From Alphaproteobacteria bacterium bin52 (GTDB lineage Bacteria > Pseudomonadota > Alphaproteobacteria > Thalassobaculales > Thalassobaculaceae): a DNA stretch of 64,000 nt. The translations under genes were made by a program, and so were the position numbers. The notes beneath the pieces were generated by a model. It did not search any database, was not told the origin of the DNA, and saw only the letters and a list, made by a program, of their open reading frames with translations. Shown piece by piece: positions 34,342 through 44,125 of this stretch (its first letter is position 1; each line of letters begins with the position of its first letter). The DNA lies in assembly GCA_002238645.1 (NCBI GenBank), contig MPMT01000014.1, positions 1 through 64,000 on the forward strand. Reading direction: 5' to 3'.

Positions 34342-35573
34342 CTGCGGGCGTCCTCGATCACCTTGCCGTCGTTGGCAAGGCTGCCGGCGGCCCCGAACGC
34401 CACGTCACCGCGCAGCTTGGTCACCGACTGGATCGACTGGCGAACCGCGTCGGCAAGGGCCTCGCCCGCACCGTCCGAGACCTCGGCATGCAGGGTCATG
34501 ACGTCGCGGCCCGTTCCGCCGCTGACGACAAGGCGCGCCCGCGCAATCTCGGGATGGCGCTTCACGATCTCGGCGACCTGGCCCGGATGAACGAACATGC
34601 CGCGGATCTTGGTGGTCTGGTCAGCCCGGCCCAACCAGCCCCTGATCCGCAGGTTGGTTCGGCCGCACGGGCTGGCGCCCTGCATGATCGCCGACATGTC
34701 ACCAGTCGCGAACCGGACCAGCGGATAGGAGGGGTTGAGCGTGGTCACCACCACCTCTCCCACTTCGCCGGGCGAAACCGGGTCGCCGGTACCGGGCCTG
34801 ACAATCTCGACCACGACGCCCTCGTCGATGACCATGCCCTCCACCGCCGGGGTCTCGTAGGCGACGAGCCCGAGGTCGGCGGTGCCGTAGCACTGCAGGA
34901 CGGAGCAGCCAAGGTCGGCGAGTTCGGACCTGAGGCTGAGCGGCAGGGCTTCGCCGCCCACCAGTCCGCAGGACAGCGACGAGGCATCAACCCCCAGTTC
35001 GACGGCCTTCTCGAGGATGATCCGCAGGAAGCTCGGGGTGCCGGCGTAGCGGTTGGGACGCAGGTGTCCGATGGCCTGCACCTGGATCTCGGTATTGCCG
35101 ATCCCGCCGGGGAACACGGCGCAGCCGATTGCCCGGCAGGCCGTGTCCACCATCATGCCGGCCGGTGTCAGGTGATAGGAGAAGGTGTTGTGGACAATGT
35201 CGCCACGGCGAATACCCGCGGCGTGGGCGGCGCGGGCAAACCGCCAGGGATCGGCCTCCGGCCCCTCACCTTCGTAGATCGGCCCCGGCGACATGTAGAT
35301 GCGGGAAAAAGCACCCGGCTCGAGCGCGCCGAGCCCGCCGAACGGCGGGTCGGACGCCTGCATGCCGAGCAGCTCGGACTTGCGCATCACCGGCAGGCCG
35401 GCAAGGTCGGCGGACGAGCGGATCGATGACGCGTCCACATCACCGAGCAGCCGGGCCAATGCCACGGTGCTCGCCTGGGCGTGGGCAACCTGGCGCGGGA
35501 GCGCCTCGGCCAGGTCCCGTTCCCTCTCGTCGGCGCTGCGGATTTCAAGATCGTCGTAGAACTCGCCTGACAT
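34332..35573 (-). CDS. Phenylacetate-CoA-ligase-like protein (PaaK family)
   Basis: A 413-residue adenylate-forming enzyme of the PaaK type: LPVMRKSELLGMQASDPPFG, FSYHLTPAGMMVDTACRAIG, YAGTPSFLRIILEKA, SCGLVGGEALPLSLRSELAD, VLQCYGTADLGLVAYE, and the C-terminal LRIRGWLGRADQTTKIRGMF VHPGQV. The nucleotide-binding loop reads RIYMSPGPIYEGEG rather than the usual SSGTTG-type motif, as in some PaaK relatives. It is predicted to activate an aromatic or aliphatic acid with CoA; the substrate is unknown. ATG 35573 (MSGEFYDD) has GAGAGAA before it. It is convergent with the MFS gene, and a cyclophilin gene lies upstream on the same strand. Confidence 0.83.
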   Translation of the reverse strand: MSGEFYDDLEIRSADERERDLAEALPRQVAHAQASTVALARLLGDVDASSIRSSADLAGLPVMRKSELLGMQASDPPFGGLGALEPGAFSRIYMSPGPIYEGEGPEADPWRFARAAHAAGIRRGDIVHNTFSYHLTPAGMMVDTACRAIGCAVFPGGIGNTEIQVQAIGHLRPNRYAGTPSFLRIILEKAVELGVDASSLSCGLVGGEALPLSLRSELADLGCSVLQCYGTADLGLVAYETPAVEGMVIDEGVVVEIVRPGTGDPVSPGEVGEVVVTTLNPSYPLVRFATGDMSAIMQGASPCGRTNLRIRGWLGRADQTTKIRGMFVHPGQVAEIVKRHPEIARARLVVSGGTGRDVMTLHAEVSDGAGEALADAVRQSIQSVTKLRGDVAFGAAGSLANDGKVIEDARSYD

Positions 35574-35606
35574 GTCGGTTCTCTCCCGTCGTCGCAACGC
35601 CCGCCG

Positions 35607-36134
35607 TCACTCCGCGTCTGCTGCCACCTGCATGCGCACGATGCTGTCGGGCTGGCGGGGCGGTTCCCCGCGGGCAATCATGTCAACGAACTCCATGCCC
35701 TCGACCACCGAGCCCCACACGGTGTACTGACCGTCCAGGAACCGGGCATCGGCGAAGCAGATGAAGAACTGGCTGTCACCGCTGTCCGGGCTCTGCGCGC
35801 GGGCCATCCCCACCGTGCCGCGCACGAACGGGACGCCGGAGAACTCCGCCGGCAGGTTGGTGCCCGATCCGCCGCGGCCGGTCCCGGTCGGGTCACCGGT
35901 CTGGGCCATGAACCCCTCGATGACGCGATGGAACACGATCCCGTCGTAAAACCCCTCGCGGGTCAGTTCCTTGATGCGGGCGACGTGGCGCGGTGCGACA
36001 TCCGGGCGCAGGTCAATGACAACGCGGCCATCCTTCAGGTCCAGGTAAATCCTGTTCTCGGGATCAGCCGCCATTCCGGTTCCGGTGGTCATGATGAGTA
36101 GCAGTCCTCCGAGCAGGATGAGAAGTCGACGCAT
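35607..36134 (-). CDS. Periplasmic cyclophilin-type peptidyl-prolyl isomerase
   Basis: A 175-residue exported PPIase: a signal peptide (MRRLLILLGGLLLIMTTGTG), then the cyclophilin fold with GFYDGIVFHRVIEGFMAQTG, DPTGTGRGGSGTNLPAEF, GMARAQSPDSGDSQFFICFA and LDGQYTVWGSVVEGME. The catalytic Arg (FHRV) and substrate-pocket residues (FMAQ, QFFI) are present. It helps fold periplasmic proteins. ATG 36134 is selected so that the signal peptide starts at the N-terminus. It is encoded directly downstream of cobQ on the same strand. Confidence 0.92.
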   Translation of the reverse strand: MRRLLILLGGLLLIMTTGTGMAADPENRIYLDLKDGRVVIDLRPDVAPRHVARIKELTREGFYDGIVFHRVIEGFMAQTGDPTGTGRGGSGTNLPAEFSGVPFVRGTVGMARAQSPDSGDSQFFICFADARFLDGQYTVWGSVVEGMEFVDMIARGEPPRQPDSIVRMQVAADAE

Positions 36135-36187
36135 CGCGCGGGCTCCAGGGATCAGGTCAGTCGTCGCGCCACCATACCGACGCGACT

Positions 36188-37681
36188 TCACCGTGCAAGG
36201 GCGAACAGCCGGTCGATGTCGCAGTGTTCGGCGAGGTGTCCGGCAAGGCGGTCGAGCACGGCATCAACCTGTGCGGCGTGACTGCCACGGCCGGACATGC
36301 CGCACCCGAGAGCCGCCAGTACCGCCCTGCGATAACCGTCGGCGGCAAACAGGCCGTGCACGTAGCACCCGGCAATGCGCCCGTCGGCGGACCTCGCACC
36401 GTCGTCAAGGTCCGGGTCAATGCGCAGCACCGGGCGCGCGCAGTCCACACCCCGGGTCCGGCCGAGGTGAATCTCGTAGCCGCTGACCGCCTCGCCATGC
36501 ACCCGGTCGACGCCGGTCACCCGGCGTACGGTCTTCTCACCGCCGAGTTGGGTCTCCACGTCGAGCAGACCGAGCCCCTCGATCGTGCCGGCGGGGCCTT
36601 CGACCCCGTACGGATCCGAGATCCGGCGCCCGAGCATCTGGTAGCCGCCGCACAGGCCCAACACGTGGCCACCGCGCCGCACATGGGCCCGGATGTCGAT
36701 ATCCCAGCCTTCCTCGCGCAGGGCCTGCAGGTCGGCGACAGTCGACTTGCTGCCCGCCAGCAGCACCAGTGCGGTATCGCCGGGGATCGCCTCGCCGGAC
36801 CTGACCACTGTCACGCACACCCCGGGTTCGGAACGCAACGGGTCGAGGTCATCGAAATTGGCGATGCGCGGAAGCGCCGGGACGGCGATGCGCAACCCGC
36901 CGGCTTGACTGGCGGGTGACGAGGCAAGCCCGAGCGAGTCCTCTGCCGGCAGCAGGGCGGCGTCCGCAAACCAGGGCACGACACCGAGACACGGCCAGCC
37001 GGTCCGTTTCACGATCTCGCTCACCCCGTCCGCAAACAGGCCCGCATCCCCGCGCAGCCGGTTGATGATGAAGCCTTCCACCATGGCGCGGTCATCGGGG
37101 TCCAGCACGGCGGCGGCGCCGACCAGGCTTGCGATGACACCGCCGCGGTCGATGTCGCCCACCAGCACCACCGGGACCCGGGCGGCACGGGCAAACCCCA
37201 TGTTGGCGATGTCACCGGCCCGCAGGTTGATCTCGGCGGGGCTGCCCGCTCCTTCCACCAGGACCAGGTCACTGGCGGCGCCAAGCCGGGTAAAGCTCTG
37301 CATGACCGCGGCCAGCAGCTCCGTCTTGCGGCGATGGTAGTCGCGGGCCGTCGCCCGGCCCGCCATGCGGCCGTGCAGCACCAGTTGCGCACCGCCTCCG
37401 GCCTCGGGCTTCAGCAATACCGGGTTCATGTCCACGACCGGTTCGCACCGGGCAGCCTGAGCCTGCAGCGCCTGGGCGCGGCCGATCTCGCCGCCGTCCA
37501 TGGTCACCGCAGCATTGTTCGACATGTTCTGCGGCTTGAACGGTCTGACGCTCAGCCCGCGTCGAACCGCCAGGCGGCACAGTCCGGCCACCAGCAGCGA
37601 CTTGCCGACATCCGAACCGGTTCCCTGCACCATCAGGGCGCGGGCGGCGCGTGTCGGGAGCCCGTCGGCCGCGGCGGTCAT
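36188..37681 (-). CDS. cobQ: Cobyric acid synthase
   Basis: A 497-residue glutamine-dependent amidotransferase that amidates four carboxyl groups of adenosylcobyrinate diamide in B12 synthesis. The N-terminal synthase domain has [19 protein letters not shown] (Walker-like loop), [20 protein letters not shown] and [24 protein letters not shown]. The C-terminal glutaminase has [19 protein letters not shown] (catalytic Cys near residue 344) and GCYVHGLF with the His. The start is ATG 37681. Other cob genes are not adjacent. It shows that the host makes or salvages cobalamin, which the nrdJ enzyme in this window needs. Confidence 0.95.
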   Translation of the reverse strand: MTAAADGLPTRAARALMVQGTGSDVGKSLLVAGLCRLAVRRGLSVRPFKPQNMSNNAAVTMDGGEIGRAQALQAQAARCEPVVDMNPVLLKPEAGGGAQLVLHGRMAGRATARDYHRRKTELLAAVMQSFTRLGAASDLVLVEGAGSPAEINLRAGDIANMGFARAARVPVVLVGDIDRGGVIASLVGAAAVLDPDDRAMVEGFIINRLRGDAGLFADGVSEIVKRTGWPCLGVVPWFADAALLPAEDSLGLASSPASQAGGLRIAVPALPRIANFDDLDPLRSEPGVCVTVVRSGEAIPGDTALVLLAGSKSTVADLQALREEGWDIDIRAHVRRGGHVLGLCGGYQMLGRRISDPYGVEGPAGTIEGLGLLDVETQLGGEKTVRRVTGVDRVHGEAVSGYEIHLGRTRGVDCARPVLRIDPDLDDGARSADGRIAGCYVHGLFAADGYRRAVLAALGCGMSGRGSHAAQVDAVLDRLAGHLAEHCDIDRLFALAR

Positions 37682-37717
37682 CCCGGCACCCCGTCCCGAC
37701 GGCAAGGGACGGGCGAC

Positions 37718-38524
37718 TCAGTTCTCGAAAACGGCAACCACCCGGGTCTCGATGCTGCGCCGGGGCGGTGCGTCATCCGGCACGGCCGGGTGATCGAAGG
37801 AGGTATGCGGGCAGTAGACGACCCGTTCCGGACGCTGGTCCATCTGCTTCAGGATGACCACTTCCTCGGTGGTCATCTCCGGGAAGTAGCACCAGCGATG
37901 CTGTTCGCTGTAGACCGGCGCCGCCACGATGTTGTCCCGCCCGGGACCGGTGTAGCGGTAGTCGATCACATCGCCGTCTACCAGGGTCCGCGCGTCGATG
38001 AAGGCGAGCGGATTCCTGATCGCCGGGAAGTCGAACGGCTGCCAGGTATTGTACCAGGCATAGGACTGTCCGGCATGTGGTTCGACATCGTGCTTGCGCA
38101 GCACGTCGTGCGACAGTTCCTCGATGCGCTTCGCGTTGTAGTCGCAATGCACGAACCGGGCGTAGCCGTCGTTGAAGCTGACCGGTGTCTCGGTACGGAT
38201 CAGGTAGCTGTAGTGGTAGGCGGCGTCAGCCCCGGTTGCCCGTCGGACCTGTTCAAGCATCTCGGGCAGGTAGGTCTCGCGGATCACCTCGTCGTCAGTG
38301 AAATCCGGACAGCCGGTCCGGTGCGCAAGCAGGATGAACCCGTTGACGTCGAGATCGAGTTCACCGGCGGCGTCATCCGGCCGCGCGTCATGGATCTTGA
38401 CCGGCTGGTAGGAGGTGTTGGCACGCCGGGTTTCGCGTGACCCGATACTCGGTCCCGTCTCCCGGTCCCGCCATTCCGAGTTGATGTAGCGCACCCGCGC
38501 CGCCACACTGCCAGCTGCAGCCAT
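37718..38524 (-). CDS. CmcJ/NvfI-family oxidoreductase-like protein
   Basis: A 268-residue protein of the CmcJ/NvfI group: YINSEWRDRETGPSIGSRE, VKIHDARPDD, AYHYSYLIRTETPVSFNDGY ARFVHCDYN, YAWYNTWQPFDF, WCYFPEMTTEEVVILKQMD and the C-terminal HTSFDHPAVPDDAPPRRSIE TR. The HCD and later His with RxSIETR look like a 2-oxoglutarate/Fe(II)-type facial triad and co-substrate Arg, and relatives act on secondary-metabolite skeletons (isomerisation or hydroxylation). The bacterial substrate is unknown. It is encoded next to cobQ but spaced 36 bases; a link is not implied. Confidence 0.8.
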   Translation of the reverse strand: MAAAGSVAARVRYINSEWRDRETGPSIGSRETRRANTSYQPVKIHDARPDDAAGELDLDVNGFILLAHRTGCPDFTDDEVIRETYLPEMLEQVRRATGADAAYHYSYLIRTETPVSFNDGYARFVHCDYNAKRIEELSHDVLRKHDVEPHAGQSYAWYNTWQPFDFPAIRNPLAFIDARTLVDGDVIDYRYTGPGRDNIVAAPVYSEQHRWCYFPEMTTEEVVILKQMDQRPERVVYCPHTSFDHPAVPDDAPPRRSIETRVVAVFEN

Positions 38525-38667
38525 GAACAGCCCCTCTCCGGTTTATTCAACCGCGACAATTATGCCGGACCCGGCCGGTGTGTAAACCGCACCCGGTCGG
38601 CTTGTCACACCCTGCGGACCCGGTAGACTCGGCCTTCCGCCTCTCCCAGCTCCCGGATACCCGAAAC
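38525..38667. promoter_or_regulatory. Divergent promoter region, CmcJ-like gene / polA
   Basis: A 143-base gap between divergent starts containing an AT-rich patch near 38545-38565. It probably contains both promoters; no clear hexamer pair was assigned. Confidence 0.3.
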
Positions 38668-41436
38668 ATGGACGACAGCACAACGACGGCCTCCCGGTCG
38701 CATGTCTACCTGGTCGACGGCTCAGGCTTCATTTTCCGGGCCTTTCACGCCCTGCCGCCCATGAACCGGTCGGACGGGACCCCGACCAACGCCGTGCTCG
38801 GCTTCACCAACATGCTGATCAAGCTCGTCGATGACCTCGGCGCCGACTACTGCGCGGTGATCTTCGACACCTCCCGGGCGACCTTCCGCTCCGACATCTA
38901 CCCGGACTACAAGGCCCAGCGACCGGAAGCTCCCGAGGATCTCGTCCCACAGTTCGACCTGATCCGCGATGCGGTCCGGGCCTTCAACATCGCCTGCATC
39001 GAGCGGGACGGATTCGAGGCTGACGACATCATCGCCACCTACGCGACGCGCGCACTCGAACGCGGCGCCCGGGTGACCGTGGTCTCGTCCGACAAGGACC
39101 TGATGCAGCTGGTCGGCCCCAGGGTCGAAATGTACGACCCGATGCGCAATCGCGAGATCGGTGTCACCGAGGTCGTCGAGAAGTTCGGCGTGGGCCCGGA
39201 ACGGGTGATCGACGTGCAGGCGCTCGCGGGCGATTCCACCGACAATGTCCCGGGCGTGCCGGGTATCGGGATCAAGACCGCGGCACTCCTGATCGGCGAG
39301 TTCGGAGACCTCGACACCCTGCTGGCGGAGGCCGGGACCATCCGGCAACCCAAACGCCGCCAGAACCTGATCGAATATGCGGACCAGGCCCGTGTGAGTC
39401 GCGAACTGGTCACGCTGCGCCGCGACGTGGAGGGGATACCGCCGCTCGACGAGCTCGCGGTCCGCCCACCCAATCCCCGGACGGTGCTCGGCTTCCTGCG
39501 CGAGCAGGAGTTCAAGCGCCTGATCGGCCGCTTCGAGCGCGACGCCGGAGCGGAACCCGAGGAGCGCGACGACGGGGCCGGTCTCGCGGAGGCGTCATAC
39601 TCGCTTGTTCAGGACATGCCCACGCTCCTGCACTGGATCGCCCGCGCCCGGGACCTCGGAGTGGTGGCGTTCGACACCGAAACCAGTTCGCTCGACGCGG
39701 TCTCCGCCGAGTTGATCGGCATCTCGCTGGCCATTGCACCGGGCGAGGCCTGCTACCTGCCGCTGCGCCACCAGCGCAGGACCCTGCTCGAGGACGGCGC
39801 CCCGCCCGGGCCACAGATCCCGTTCGAGGACGCGGTCGGAGCGCTCGCACCGTTGCTCGAGGATCCGGGAGTGCTCAAGGTCGGCCACAACATCAAGTAC
39901 GACGTCCTCGTGATGCGCCAGCCGCGCAACGGCGGGATCACGCTCGCGCCGGTCGATGACACCATGTGCCTGTCCTATGTGCTCAATGCCGGTCTGCACA
40001 AGCACGGTCTCGACGATCTCGCGGCCCTTCACTTCGATCACGCGACGATCAAGTACGAAGAGGTGTGCGGCAAGGGAAAGGCGCAGATCGGCTTCGCCGA
40101 AGTGGGGCTGGAAGAAGCCTGCCGGTACGCGGCCGAGGACGCCGATGTCAGCCTTCGTCTCCATCGCCTGTTCAAGTCCGACCTGCCGAAGGCGCGCAAG
40201 ACCGTGGTCTACGAGACCCTCGAGCGGCCGCTGATCCCGGTGCTCGCCGACATGGAGGCGGCCGGAATTCGGGTCGATCCCGACATCCTGCATTCGCTCT
40301 CGTCGGATTTCGAGCAGCGTCTCGAGGTCGCCGAGCAAGAGATCCACCAGCTGGCCGGCGAGACCTTCAACGTGGGTTCGCCGCGCCAGCTGGGTGATAT
40401 CCTGTTCGGCAAGATGGGCCTGTCGGGAGCGCGCAAGACCCGGACCGGGGCCTACCAGACCGCCGCCACCGTGCTCGAGGACCTGGCGGCCGAGGGCCAC
40501 GAGCTTCCGGCCCGGGTGCTCGACTGGCGCCAGATGTCCAAGCTCAAGTCAACCTACACCGACGCCCTGATCGACGAAATCAACCCCGGCACCGGCCGCA
40601 TCCACACCTCCTATTCCATGACCGGCGCCGCCACGGGCCGGCTCAGTTCCAACGATCCGAACCTGCAGAACATCCCGATCCGCACAGAGGAGGGACGGAA
40701 GATCCGCACCGCCTTTATCGCCGAACCGGGGTCGCTGCTGCTCTCGGTCGACTATTCCCAGATCGAACTTCGCCTGCTGGCGCATATCGCCGGCATCGAC
40801 AGCCTGCGCCAGGCCTTTCTCGACGGTCTCGACATCCATGCGCAGACCGCCTCCCGGGTGTTCGGTGTCCCGATCGAGGGCATGGACACCATGGTCCGCC
40901 GCAAGGCCAAGGCCATCAACTTCGGGATCATCTACGGAATTTCGAGTTACGGACTTGCCCGGCAGCTGCGCTGCCCCCAGGGCGAGGCCCGGCAGTACAT
41001 CGACGCGTATTTCGAGCGGTTTCCGGGCATCCGCACCTACATGGACACAGCGCGCGAGACCGCCAGGGAACAGGGGTTCGTGGAAACTCTGTTCGGACGC
41101 CGCGTCCATGTCTCCGGCATCCGGGATGCCAACCGGGCGCGCCGGGCATTCTCGGAACGCGCAGCGATCAACGCACCGATACAGGGATCGGCGGCGGACA
41201 TCATCAAGCGCGCCATGATCCGGATCCCGGGCAGGCTGCAGGACGAGGGGCTCGTGTCGCGCATGCTGCTGCAGGTGCATGACGAACTGCTGTTCGAGGT
41301 TCCGGAAGCCGAGCTCGAGCGAACCGCCGCGGTGGTCCGTGACACCATGGAACAGGCCGCGCTCCCCGCCATCGACCTGTCGGTGCCGCTGGTCGCCGAG
41401 GCCGGCTGGGGAGCGACCTGGGCCGATGCGCACTGA
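38668..41436 (+). CDS. polA: DNA polymerase I
   Basis: A 922-residue polymerase for repair and Okazaki-fragment processing. It has three domains: 5'-nuclease (about 1-300; VYLVDGSGFIFRAFHALPPM, DADDIIATYA-like EADDIIATYATRA), 3'-5' exonuclease (about 330-510; VVAFDTETSSLD, VGHNIKYDVLV, YAAEDADVSLRLH, so all acidic residues are present and proofreading is expected), and polymerase (motif A LLSVDYSQIELRLLAHIAG near 694, motif B RRKAKAINFGIIYGISSYG near 745, motif C LLQVHDELLFEVPE near 870). ATG 38668 (MDDSTTTASRSHVYLVDGSG) is chosen over the frame from 38578. Confidence 0.96.
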   Translation: MDDSTTTASRSHVYLVDGSGFIFRAFHALPPMNRSDGTPTNAVLGFTNMLIKLVDDLGADYCAVIFDTSRATFRSDIYPDYKAQRPEAPEDLVPQFDLIRDAVRAFNIACIERDGFEADDIIATYATRALERGARVTVVSSDKDLMQLVGPRVEMYDPMRNREIGVTEVVEKFGVGPERVIDVQALAGDSTDNVPGVPGIGIKTAALLIGEFGDLDTLLAEAGTIRQPKRRQNLIEYADQARVSRELVTLRRDVEGIPPLDELAVRPPNPRTVLGFLREQEFKRLIGRFERDAGAEPEERDDGAGLAEASYSLVQDMPTLLHWIARARDLGVVAFDTETSSLDAVSAELIGISLAIAPGEACYLPLRHQRRTLLEDGAPPGPQIPFEDAVGALAPLLEDPGVLKVGHNIKYDVLVMRQPRNGGITLAPVDDTMCLSYVLNAGLHKHGLDDLAALHFDHATIKYEEVCGKGKAQIGFAEVGLEEACRYAAEDADVSLRLHRLFKSDLPKARKTVVYETLERPLIPVLADMEAAGIRVDPDILHSLSSDFEQRLEVAEQEIHQLAGETFNVGSPRQLGDILFGKMGLSGARKTRTGAYQTAATVLEDLAAEGHELPARVLDWRQMSKLKSTYTDALIDEINPGTGRIHTSYSMTGAATGRLSSNDPNLQNIPIRTEEGRKIRTAFIAEPGSLLLSVDYSQIELRLLAHIAGIDSLRQAFLDGLDIHAQTASRVFGVPIEGMDTMVRRKAKAINFGIIYGISSYGLARQLRCPQGEARQYIDAYFERFPGIRTYMDTARETAREQGFVETLFGRRVHVSGIRDANRARRAFSERAAINAPIQGSAADIIKRAMIRIPGRLQDEGLVSRMLLQVHDELLFEVPEAELERTAAVVRDTMEQAALPAIDLSVPLVAEAGWGATWADAH

Positions 41437-41446
41437 GGAGGCCGCG

Positions 41447-41833
41447 ATGTTCAGCCACGTGACCGTCGGAACCACGGACATCGACCGCGCCACGGGCTTC
41501 TACGACGCCGTGATCGTCGGGATCCTGGGCTGGCAACACCTGCACCGGGACCCGCACCGGGCCGGCTATGGCAGGTGGAACGGTCCGCAGTTCTGGGTGC
41601 TGACGCCTTTTGACGGGCAGCCGGCCAGTGCAGGCAACGGCGTGCACATCGCCTTCCTGACATCGAGCCGCGACCAGGTGGACCGGTTCCATGCTGCGGC
41701 ACTGGCACACGGAGGCACTGACGAGGGCGCACCGGGCCCGCGTCCGCACTACCACGAGAACTACTACGGCGGGTATGTCCGCGACCCGGACGGCAACAAG
41801 CTGCAGGCGGTCTGTCACAGCCGCCGGGACTGA
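41447..41833 (+). CDS. Small VOC/glyoxalase-like protein
   Basis: A 128-residue single VOC-domain protein: MFSHVTVGTTDIDRATGFYD (His ligand), VHIAFLTSSRDQVDRFHAAA, HENYYGGYVRDPDGNKLQAV CH. The last conserved acidic ligand of many VOC enzymes (a Glu before the C-terminus) is replaced by QAVCH, so metal chemistry may be changed, as in several lactoylglutathione-lyase-like proteins. The function is unknown. GAGGAG precedes ATG 41447. It follows polA by only 10 bases and is convergent with the nitroreductase gene. Confidence 0.83.
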   Translation: MFSHVTVGTTDIDRATGFYDAVIVGILGWQHLHRDPHRAGYGRWNGPQFWVLTPFDGQPASAGNGVHIAFLTSSRDQVDRFHAAALAHGGTDEGAPGPRPHYHENYYGGYVRDPDGNKLQAVCHSRRD

Positions 41834-41837
41834 CCCG

Positions 41838-42416
41838 TCAGGCGGACGGGCCGTTCCACTCGCTGATCACCGTTTCCGACGCCGGGCGGTCGCGCTGGGT
41901 GGGGGCCTGGGTCGGCGTGCCGATGTAGATGAAGCCGATGATGTCGGTCGACGGATCGTGACCGAGCATCCCCTTTACCTCGCTGTCGAATGCCGGCCAC
42001 TCGGTCAGCCACTGCGCGCCATATCCAAGTGCGTGGGCGGCATTCAGGATGTTCATGCACAGCGCGCCGCCGGAAAGCCGCTGTTCCATTTCGGGGATCT
42101 TGTGCGGAACCTGCAGGCGTGCGGTGACCGCGAGCAACACCGGCGCGCGCTGCAACCGGTCGCGCTCGAACTCGACCATCTTCGGGTTGGCGCGCTCGCC
42201 GTGCTCGGCAACGAACCGCTCGGCACAAAGATCACCCAGTGCCGCCTGACCTTCCTTGCCGATGACCTGGATCCGCCAGGGCCCGATCTTGCCGTGGTCG
42301 GGAACCCGCAGCCCGGTCTCGAGGATCAGCTCCAGCTCCCCCGGCCCCGGTCCGGGTTCGCCCAGATGCCGTGCCAGGACGGACCGCCGGGTCCGCAACA
42401 GATCAATCGTCTCCAA
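41838..42416 (-). CDS. Small nitroreductase-family flavoprotein (YdjA-like)
   Basis: A 192-residue FMN-dependent reductase: LLRTRRSVLARHLGEPGPGP (RRS motif that contacts FMN phosphate), ETGLRVPDHGKIGPWRIQVI, GGALCMNILNAAHALGYGAQ WLTEWPAFD and GFIYIGTPTQAPTQRDRP. It resembles YdjA, the shortest nitroreductase type. It would reduce nitro or quinone compounds with NAD(P)H; the true substrate is unknown. The start is a TTG at 42416, with AGGGAG about 8 bases upstream; no ATG fits. The gene is separated from the next SDR gene by 32 bases on the same strand. Confidence 0.85.
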   Translation of the reverse strand: METIDLLRTRRSVLARHLGEPGPGPGELELILETGLRVPDHGKIGPWRIQVIGKEGQAALGDLCAERFVAEHGERANPKMVEFERDRLQRAPVLLAVTARLQVPHKIPEMEQRLSGGALCMNILNAAHALGYGAQWLTEWPAFDSEVKGMLGHDPSTDIIGFIYIGTPTQAPTQRDRPASETVISEWNGPSA

Positions 42417-42448
42417 TACCTGTCTCCCTGCGTGCGTAACCAGTCAAG

Positions 42449-43198
42449 TCACCCCCGGCCGATGAACGGCATCTTGGTCGCCATCACGGTGACGAACTGC
42501 GCGTTGGCCTCGGCTGGCAGACTCGCCATGTAGGCGATGGTCCTGCCGACATTCTCAACGTCCATCACCGCCTCGACCCTGGTGCTGCCGTCTGCCTGCG
42601 GCACACCGCGGGCCATCCGCGCTGCCATGTCGGTCAGCGCGTTGCCGATGTCGATCTGGCCGCAGGCGATATCGTACTTGCGTCCGTCCAGCGAAGTCGA
42701 CCGGGTCAGCCCCGTGACCGCGTGCTTGGTCGCGGTGTAGGGTGCGGAGTTCGGTCGCGGCACATGCGCCGATATCGAGCCGTTGTTGATGATGCGACCG
42801 CCGCGCGGCGTCTGGTCCTTCATGATCCGGAAGGCCTCCCGGGTGCACAGGAAGACACCGGTCAGGTTGATGTTTACGACCGTGGACCACTGTTCGAAAC
42901 TGAGTTCCTCGAGTGGAATGCCCGGAGCGTTGGTTCCGGCGTTGTTGAACAGCAGGTCGAGCCGGCCATAGGTCTCGCGGGCGGTGGCAAACAGCGCCTT
43001 CACCGCCGCGGGATCGCTGGCGTCCGTGGGCACCGCCAGGGCCGTGCCGCCGCCCGCCCGGATCGTGGAGGCAACTTCCTCCAGGGGCTCGGGCCTGCGG
43101 CCGGCCAGCACCACCGGCCCGCCGTCGCCCGCCAGTGCCAGTGACGCCGCCTTGCCCACCCCCGTGCCGGCACCGGTGACCAGTGAAATCCTGTCCAT
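42449..43198 (-). CDS. Short-chain dehydrogenase/reductase
   Basis: A 249-residue classical [23 protein letters not shown] (TGxxxGxG), [20 protein letters not shown] (NNAG), [33 protein letters not shown] (Ser and YxxxK). The catalytic tetrad is complete, so it is a functional NAD(P)-dependent oxidoreductase of unknown substrate. ATG 43198 has GAGGAG about 9 bases upstream; the frame remains open for 1.4 kb beyond, but that part is antisense to the next two genes. It is divergent from a second SDR gene. Confidence 0.88.
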   Translation of the reverse strand: MDRISLVTGAGTGVGKAASLALAGDGGPVVLAGRRPEPLEEVASTIRAGGGTALAVPTDASDPAAVKALFATARETYGRLDLLFNNAGTNAPGIPLEELSFEQWSTVVNINLTGVFLCTREAFRIMKDQTPRGGRIINNGSISAHVPRPNSAPYTATKHAVTGLTRSTSLDGRKYDIACGQIDIGNALTDMAARMARGVPQADGSTRVEAVMDVENVGRTIAYMASLPAEANAQFVTVMATKMPFIGRG

Positions 43199-43339
43199 GG
43201 CCCGCTGTCTCCTCGTCCCTGGTCGGGTGACCGACCCTATACGCGTCGGTTGCGGTGGTGCAAGCCGGCTCGGGAGCGTTGCGCCCGGCGGCGGCCGACA
43301 TGATACTGGCCCAGGGTGTGACGTTTCGGGACCTGGAAG

Positions 43340-44104
43340 ATGACACGTGAAACAGCAAGCGGGTTCGACCTGACCGGTCTCGTTGTCCTGGTGATCGGGG
43401 CGGCGCACGGGATCGGCCGGGCTGTTGCGGAAACCTGTGCTGCACAGGGCGCGACGCTGGTGCTCGCCGACATCGAGGATCCCTCGGGACCGGCCCGGAT
43501 TCTGGAGAACCGGTACCAGACCAGCGTGGTGACACGGGCCTGCAACATCGCCGAGCGTTCCTCGGTCGAGGAGCTTGCAGACGACCTCGCCCGTTCCGGT
43601 CTCGAGCCGAATTCGGTGGCGTTGACGGCCGGCGTGACCCGTTACAACGACTGGATCAGCGGCAACCCGGAAACCTGGGAACAGGACGCCGATCTGATTT
43701 TCGACGTCAATGTGCGCGGACCGATCAACGTGGCGCGCGCATTCCTGCCGGGGATGCAGTCCGTCGGCTGGGGCCGCCTGGTGCTGATCGGTTCCATTGC
43801 CGGACGCATGGGTGGAGTGACGTCGCAACCGCACTACGTCGCAAGCAAGGGCGGGGTCCACGCCATGACCCGGCTTCTGGCCGCGACCTACGCCCGCTCC
43901 GGCGTTCTCGTCAACGCGGTCGCACCCGGACCGACCCGCACCCAGATGACCGATGGCCGGTCCATCGACGTGACCGCCTATCCGCTGGGCCGGCTTCTGG
44001 AGCCCGAGGACATCGCCTGGCCGATCACCTTCCTGCTGTCGGCGGCCTGTTCCGGCATGGTGGGCGCCGTTCTCGATGTCAACGGCGGTCTCACCTTTTC
44101 CTGA
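43340..44104 (+). CDS. Short-chain dehydrogenase/reductase
   Basis: A 254-residue [23 protein letters not shown] (cofactor loop), [11 protein letters not shown] (Asp at the ribose position suggests NAD+), [16 protein letters not shown] in place of [35 protein letters not shown] (Ser and Tyr/Lys of the active site) and the C-terminal [13 protein letters not shown]. The altered NNAG motif (LTAG) is seen in some SDRs. It is 21 bases upstream of an amidase gene, probably the same transcript. The substrate is unknown. Confidence 0.86.
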   Translation: MTRETASGFDLTGLVVLVIGAAHGIGRAVAETCAAQGATLVLADIEDPSGPARILENRYQTSVVTRACNIAERSSVEELADDLARSGLEPNSVALTAGVTRYNDWISGNPETWEQDADLIFDVNVRGPINVARAFLPGMQSVGWGRLVLIGSIAGRMGGVTSQPHYVASKGGVHAMTRLLAATYARSGVLVNAVAPGPTRTQMTDGRSIDVTAYPLGRLLEPEDIAWPITFLLSAACSGMVGAVLDVNGGLTFS

Positions 44105-44125
44105 TCGTCCGCACGGGGAGCGACC